From assembly GCF_947496075.1 (NCBI RefSeq), contig NZ_CANMBJ010000005.1, positions 1 through 64,000 of the forward strand: a stretch of DNA of 64,000 nt, written 5' to 3'. Positions 62,143-64,000 of the stretch are shown one piece after another. Made by a program: the position numbers and the translations under genes. How positions within the stretch are numbered: position 1 is the first letter of the stretch; each line of letters starts with the position of its first letter. The notes beneath the pieces were generated by a model. That model was given only the letters and a program-made list of their open reading frames with translations. It was not told the DNA's origin and ran no database searches. This stretch comes from an uncultured Tateyamaria sp. Its GTDB lineage: Bacteria > Pseudomonadota > Alphaproteobacteria > Rhodobacterales > Rhodobacteraceae.

Positions 62143-63720
62143 ATGAAAGTCACGTCATTCCTATCCGCCGCGCTGCTGCTGTCCAGCACAGCACTGGTCA
62201 GCGCCGAAACGCTGAAATGGGCCCGCGCGGGTGACGCGCTCACCCTTGATCCGCACTCGCAGAACGAGGGCCCGTCGCACACTATCCGCCACCAGATGTA
62301 CGAGCCGCTGATCATCCGCGACACGACCGGCGCGTTTGAACCCGCACTCGCCACTGAATGGGCGCCCAAGGCTGATGATCCGAATGTCTGGGTGTTCAAA
62401 CTGCGCGAAGGCGTCACATTCCATGACGGTGCGGCCTTCAATGCCGAGGACGTGGTGTTCAGCTTTGAGCGTGCGATGCAGCCAAATTCCGACATGAAGG
62501 AACTGATCGGTTCAATCACCGAAGTGCGTGCGGTTGATGACTACACAATCGAGATGGTCACAGACGGCCCGAACCCGATCCTGCCTTCGAACCTGACCAA
62601 CCTGTTCATCATGGACAAGGACTGGACCGAGGCAAACAACACCGTCAACGTGCAGGACTTTGAAGGGGGCGAGATCACATACGCCACCACGAACGCCAAT
62701 GGCACCGGGCCTTACGTTCTGCAAAGCCGCGAGCCTGACGTGAAAACCGTCATGTCCCGCAACGACAATTACTGGGGCATCGACCAGTTCCCGATGGAAG
62801 TGACCGAGATCGTCTACACCCCCATCCAGAACGCCGCGACCCGCGTCGCAGCCATGCTGTCGGGTGAGATCAACTTCCTTCAGGACATGCCGGTTCAGGA
62901 CCTTGAGCGCGTGAATGCCGCGGACGGTTTGGTGGTCAAGCAGGCCCCGCAGAACCGCGTGATCTTCTTTGGCATGAACCAGGGTGCGGATGACATCGAA
63001 GCCGACAACGTCGACGGTGCCAACCCGCTGGCCGATGTGCGCGTGCGCAAGGCGATGTCGATGGCAATGAACCGCGACGCGATCCGTCAGGTCGTGATGC
63101 GCGGCCAATCGCAGCCTGCCGGCATGATCGCCCCACCCTTCGTCAACGGCTGGACCGAGGCGATGGACGGTGAGTCCTCGACCGACATCGACGGCGCCAA
63201 GGCTCTGCTGGCCGAGGCTGGCTATGACAGCGGGTTCTCGATCCGTCTGGACTGCCCGAATGACCGCTACATCAACGATGAAGCGATCTGCCAGGCGGCT
63301 GTCGGCATGCTGGGTCAGATCGGCGTGACCGTGAACCTGGATGCCAAGCCAAAGGCGCAACACTTCCCGCTGATCACAGATGGGCAGACCGATTTCTACA
63401 TGCTGGGCTGGGGTGTGCCGACATACGACTCGGAATACATCTTCAACTTCCTTGTCCACGGTCGTGAAAGCGATATCGGCACCTGGAACGGCACCGGGTT
63501 CGACAACGACGAGATCGATGCCAAGATCAAGTCGCTGGCCTCAAACACCGATCTGGAAGCCCGCAACGCCGACATCGCCGATATCTGGCGCGTTGTGCAG
63601 AACGAACAGCTCTATATTCCGCTGCACCACCAGGTCCTGAACTGGGGCATGGGCGAAGGTGTGGGGATCGAAGTTGATCCCGAAGACCAGCCCAAGGTCA
63701 AATACATCACCATGAACTGA
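62143..63720 (+). CDS. Peptide-type ABC transporter substrate-binding protein
   Basis: A 525-residue family 5 extracellular solute-binding protein with a Sec signal (MKVTSFLSAALLLSSTALVSA, cleavage near residue 21), DALTLDPHSQNEGPS, FKLREGVTFHDGAAFNAEDVVFSFERAMQ-type segments, and PQNRVIFFGMNQG. These match DppA/OppA-like receptors for peptides, nickel or other solutes. A terminator follows, then a second homologue. No permease genes are in the window, so they presumably lie beyond the end. Confidence 0.93.
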   Translation: MKVTSFLSAALLLSSTALVSAETLKWARAGDALTLDPHSQNEGPSHTIRHQMYEPLIIRDTTGAFEPALATEWAPKADDPNVWVFKLREGVTFHDGAAFNAEDVVFSFERAMQPNSDMKELIGSITEVRAVDDYTIEMVTDGPNPILPSNLTNLFIMDKDWTEANNTVNVQDFEGGEITYATTNANGTGPYVLQSREPDVKTVMSRNDNYWGIDQFPMEVTEIVYTPIQNAATRVAAMLSGEINFLQDMPVQDLERVNAADGLVVKQAPQNRVIFFGMNQGADDIEADNVDGANPLADVRVRKAMSMAMNRDAIRQVVMRGQSQPAGMIAPPFVNGWTEAMDGESSTDIDGAKALLAEAGYDSGFSIRLDCPNDRYINDEAICQAAVGMLGQIGVTVNLDAKPKAQHFPLITDGQTDFYMLGWGVPTYDSEYIFNFLVHGRESDIGTWNGTGFDNDEIDAKIKSLASNTDLEARNADIADIWRVVQNEQLYIPLHHQVLNWGMGEGVGIEVDPEDQPKVKYITMN

Positions 63721-63728
63721 TCATGGAC

Positions 63729-63754
63729 GGGGGCCGCACGTGCGGCCCCCTTTT
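63729..63754 (+). terminator. Rho-independent terminator after the first peptide-binding protein
   Basis: A 22-bp perfect palindrome made of GGGGGCCGCAC and its reverse complement, followed by TTTT and, after CG, another TTTT. It separates two binding-protein genes. Confidence 0.85.
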
Positions 63755-63833
63755 CGTTTTGCCCCCGAATGCGCGCCGGGGTGTTGCCTGTTTTTCACCG
63801 ATTTTATTGAAACCGCATCAAGGACCAAGACAC

Positions 63834-64000
63834 ATGATCCGCGCTTTCCTTCTGGCCAGCACCGTTCTGGCCGCACCGGCCATCGCCGAAGAATTCAAGT
63901 GGGCCGAAACCACCGACCCGCAAACCATGGACCCGCATGCCGTCAACTCGGCCGCCGTGCTGGGCTTTCTCAACAACGTGTACGAAGGACTTGTCCGCCG
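63834..64000 (+). CDS. Second peptide-type substrate-binding protein, 3' end outside window
   Basis: Only 55 codons are visible. A signal peptide (MIRAFLLASTVLAAPAIA, cleavage near residue 18) is followed by KWAETTDPQTMDPHAVNS and LNNVYEGLVRR. These match the N-terminus of family 5 solute-binding proteins and resemble the gene just upstream. It is likely the receptor gene of a dipeptide-type transporter operon continuing outside the window. Confidence 0.85.
   Translation, partial: MIRAFLLASTVLAAPAIAEEFKWAETTDPQTMDPHAVNSAAVLGFLNNVYEGLVR

Overview
The window looks like a chromosomal stretch of a marine alphaproteobacterium, most likely a Rhodobacteraceae (Roseobacter-group) genome. The basis is uniformly GC-rich coding DNA, purA, secG and pyrG with alphaproteobacterial features, many Tat-exported redox proteins, several small catabolic operons for amines and aromatics, and FCD-type GntR regulators. 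No rRNA, tRNA, CRISPR array, phage or insertion sequence was recognised.

Layout. 1-12.2 kb is mostly housekeeping: the end of an acidic EA-repeat protein, a GNAT enzyme, DUF2842, purA, DUF6524, a cobalt-type nitrile hydratase cluster (nthA-nthB-accessory, minus strand), secG, pyrG, a membrane protein, a Tat-exported intradiol-dioxygenase-like protein paired with a di-heme membrane protein, rlmJ and two tandem TerB-like proteins. 12.2-23.5 kb holds a PhnD-like protein, a polar amino-acid-type ABC transporter, and a gamma-glutamylation module (two glutamine-synthetase-like ligases, a class I amidotransferase, a PuuB-like oxidase) followed by two PLP aminotransferases. This looks like uptake and oxidation of an amine or amino acid. 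23.6-27.2 kb has a PlsC acyltransferase, a low-GC TrmH-type methyltransferase that looks acquired, and a non-pyrrolysine MttB-family methyltransferase.

27.2-31.7 kb (minus) is an autoregulated operon: GntR regulator, DapA-like lyase/aldolase, PuuC-like aldehyde dehydrogenase, FAD oxidase. 31.8-34.5 kb encodes a Tat-exported molybdopterin oxidoreductase with its 2Fe-2S subunit. 34.6-36.6 kb has a TolB-like propeller and glutathione-dependent formaldehyde dehydrogenase. 36.8-41.5 kb is a complete hydroxyquinol (resorcinol-type) route: flavin monooxygenase, hydroxyquinol dioxygenase, maleylacetate reductase and a divergent LysR regulator.

42-52.4 kb carries a voltage-gated sodium channel of the NavBac family, DUF3307, an unusual ABC exporter-like protein with a degenerate ATPase site and a C-terminal cyclic-nucleotide-binding domain, then tamA-tamB. 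52.4-64 kb has a GntR/AbrB pair, a TetR-controlled RND efflux pair, a Dps-like ferritin, a Tat-exported isochorismatase-like hydrolase with a divergent AraC regulator, and two tandem peptide-type binding proteins, the second cut by the window end.

The most unusual items are: (i) the ABC-like protein at 43.6-46.6 kb, with lost Walker A and H-loop, a large insertion, a cNMP domain, no normal start codon at the expected place, and a position just upstream of tamAB; (ii) the Tat-exported intradiol-like protein that kept both histidines but lost both tyrosine ligands, next to a di-heme ferric-reductase-like membrane protein; (iii) two regulators (gntR, lysR) whose promoters imply leaderless mRNAs with the operator inside the promoter; (iv) an RND permease without the usual Asp-Asp-Lys proton relay; and (v) two families of short dispersed intergenic repeats placed at gene starts. 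All family calls come from reading the sequences by eye; no database search was run.
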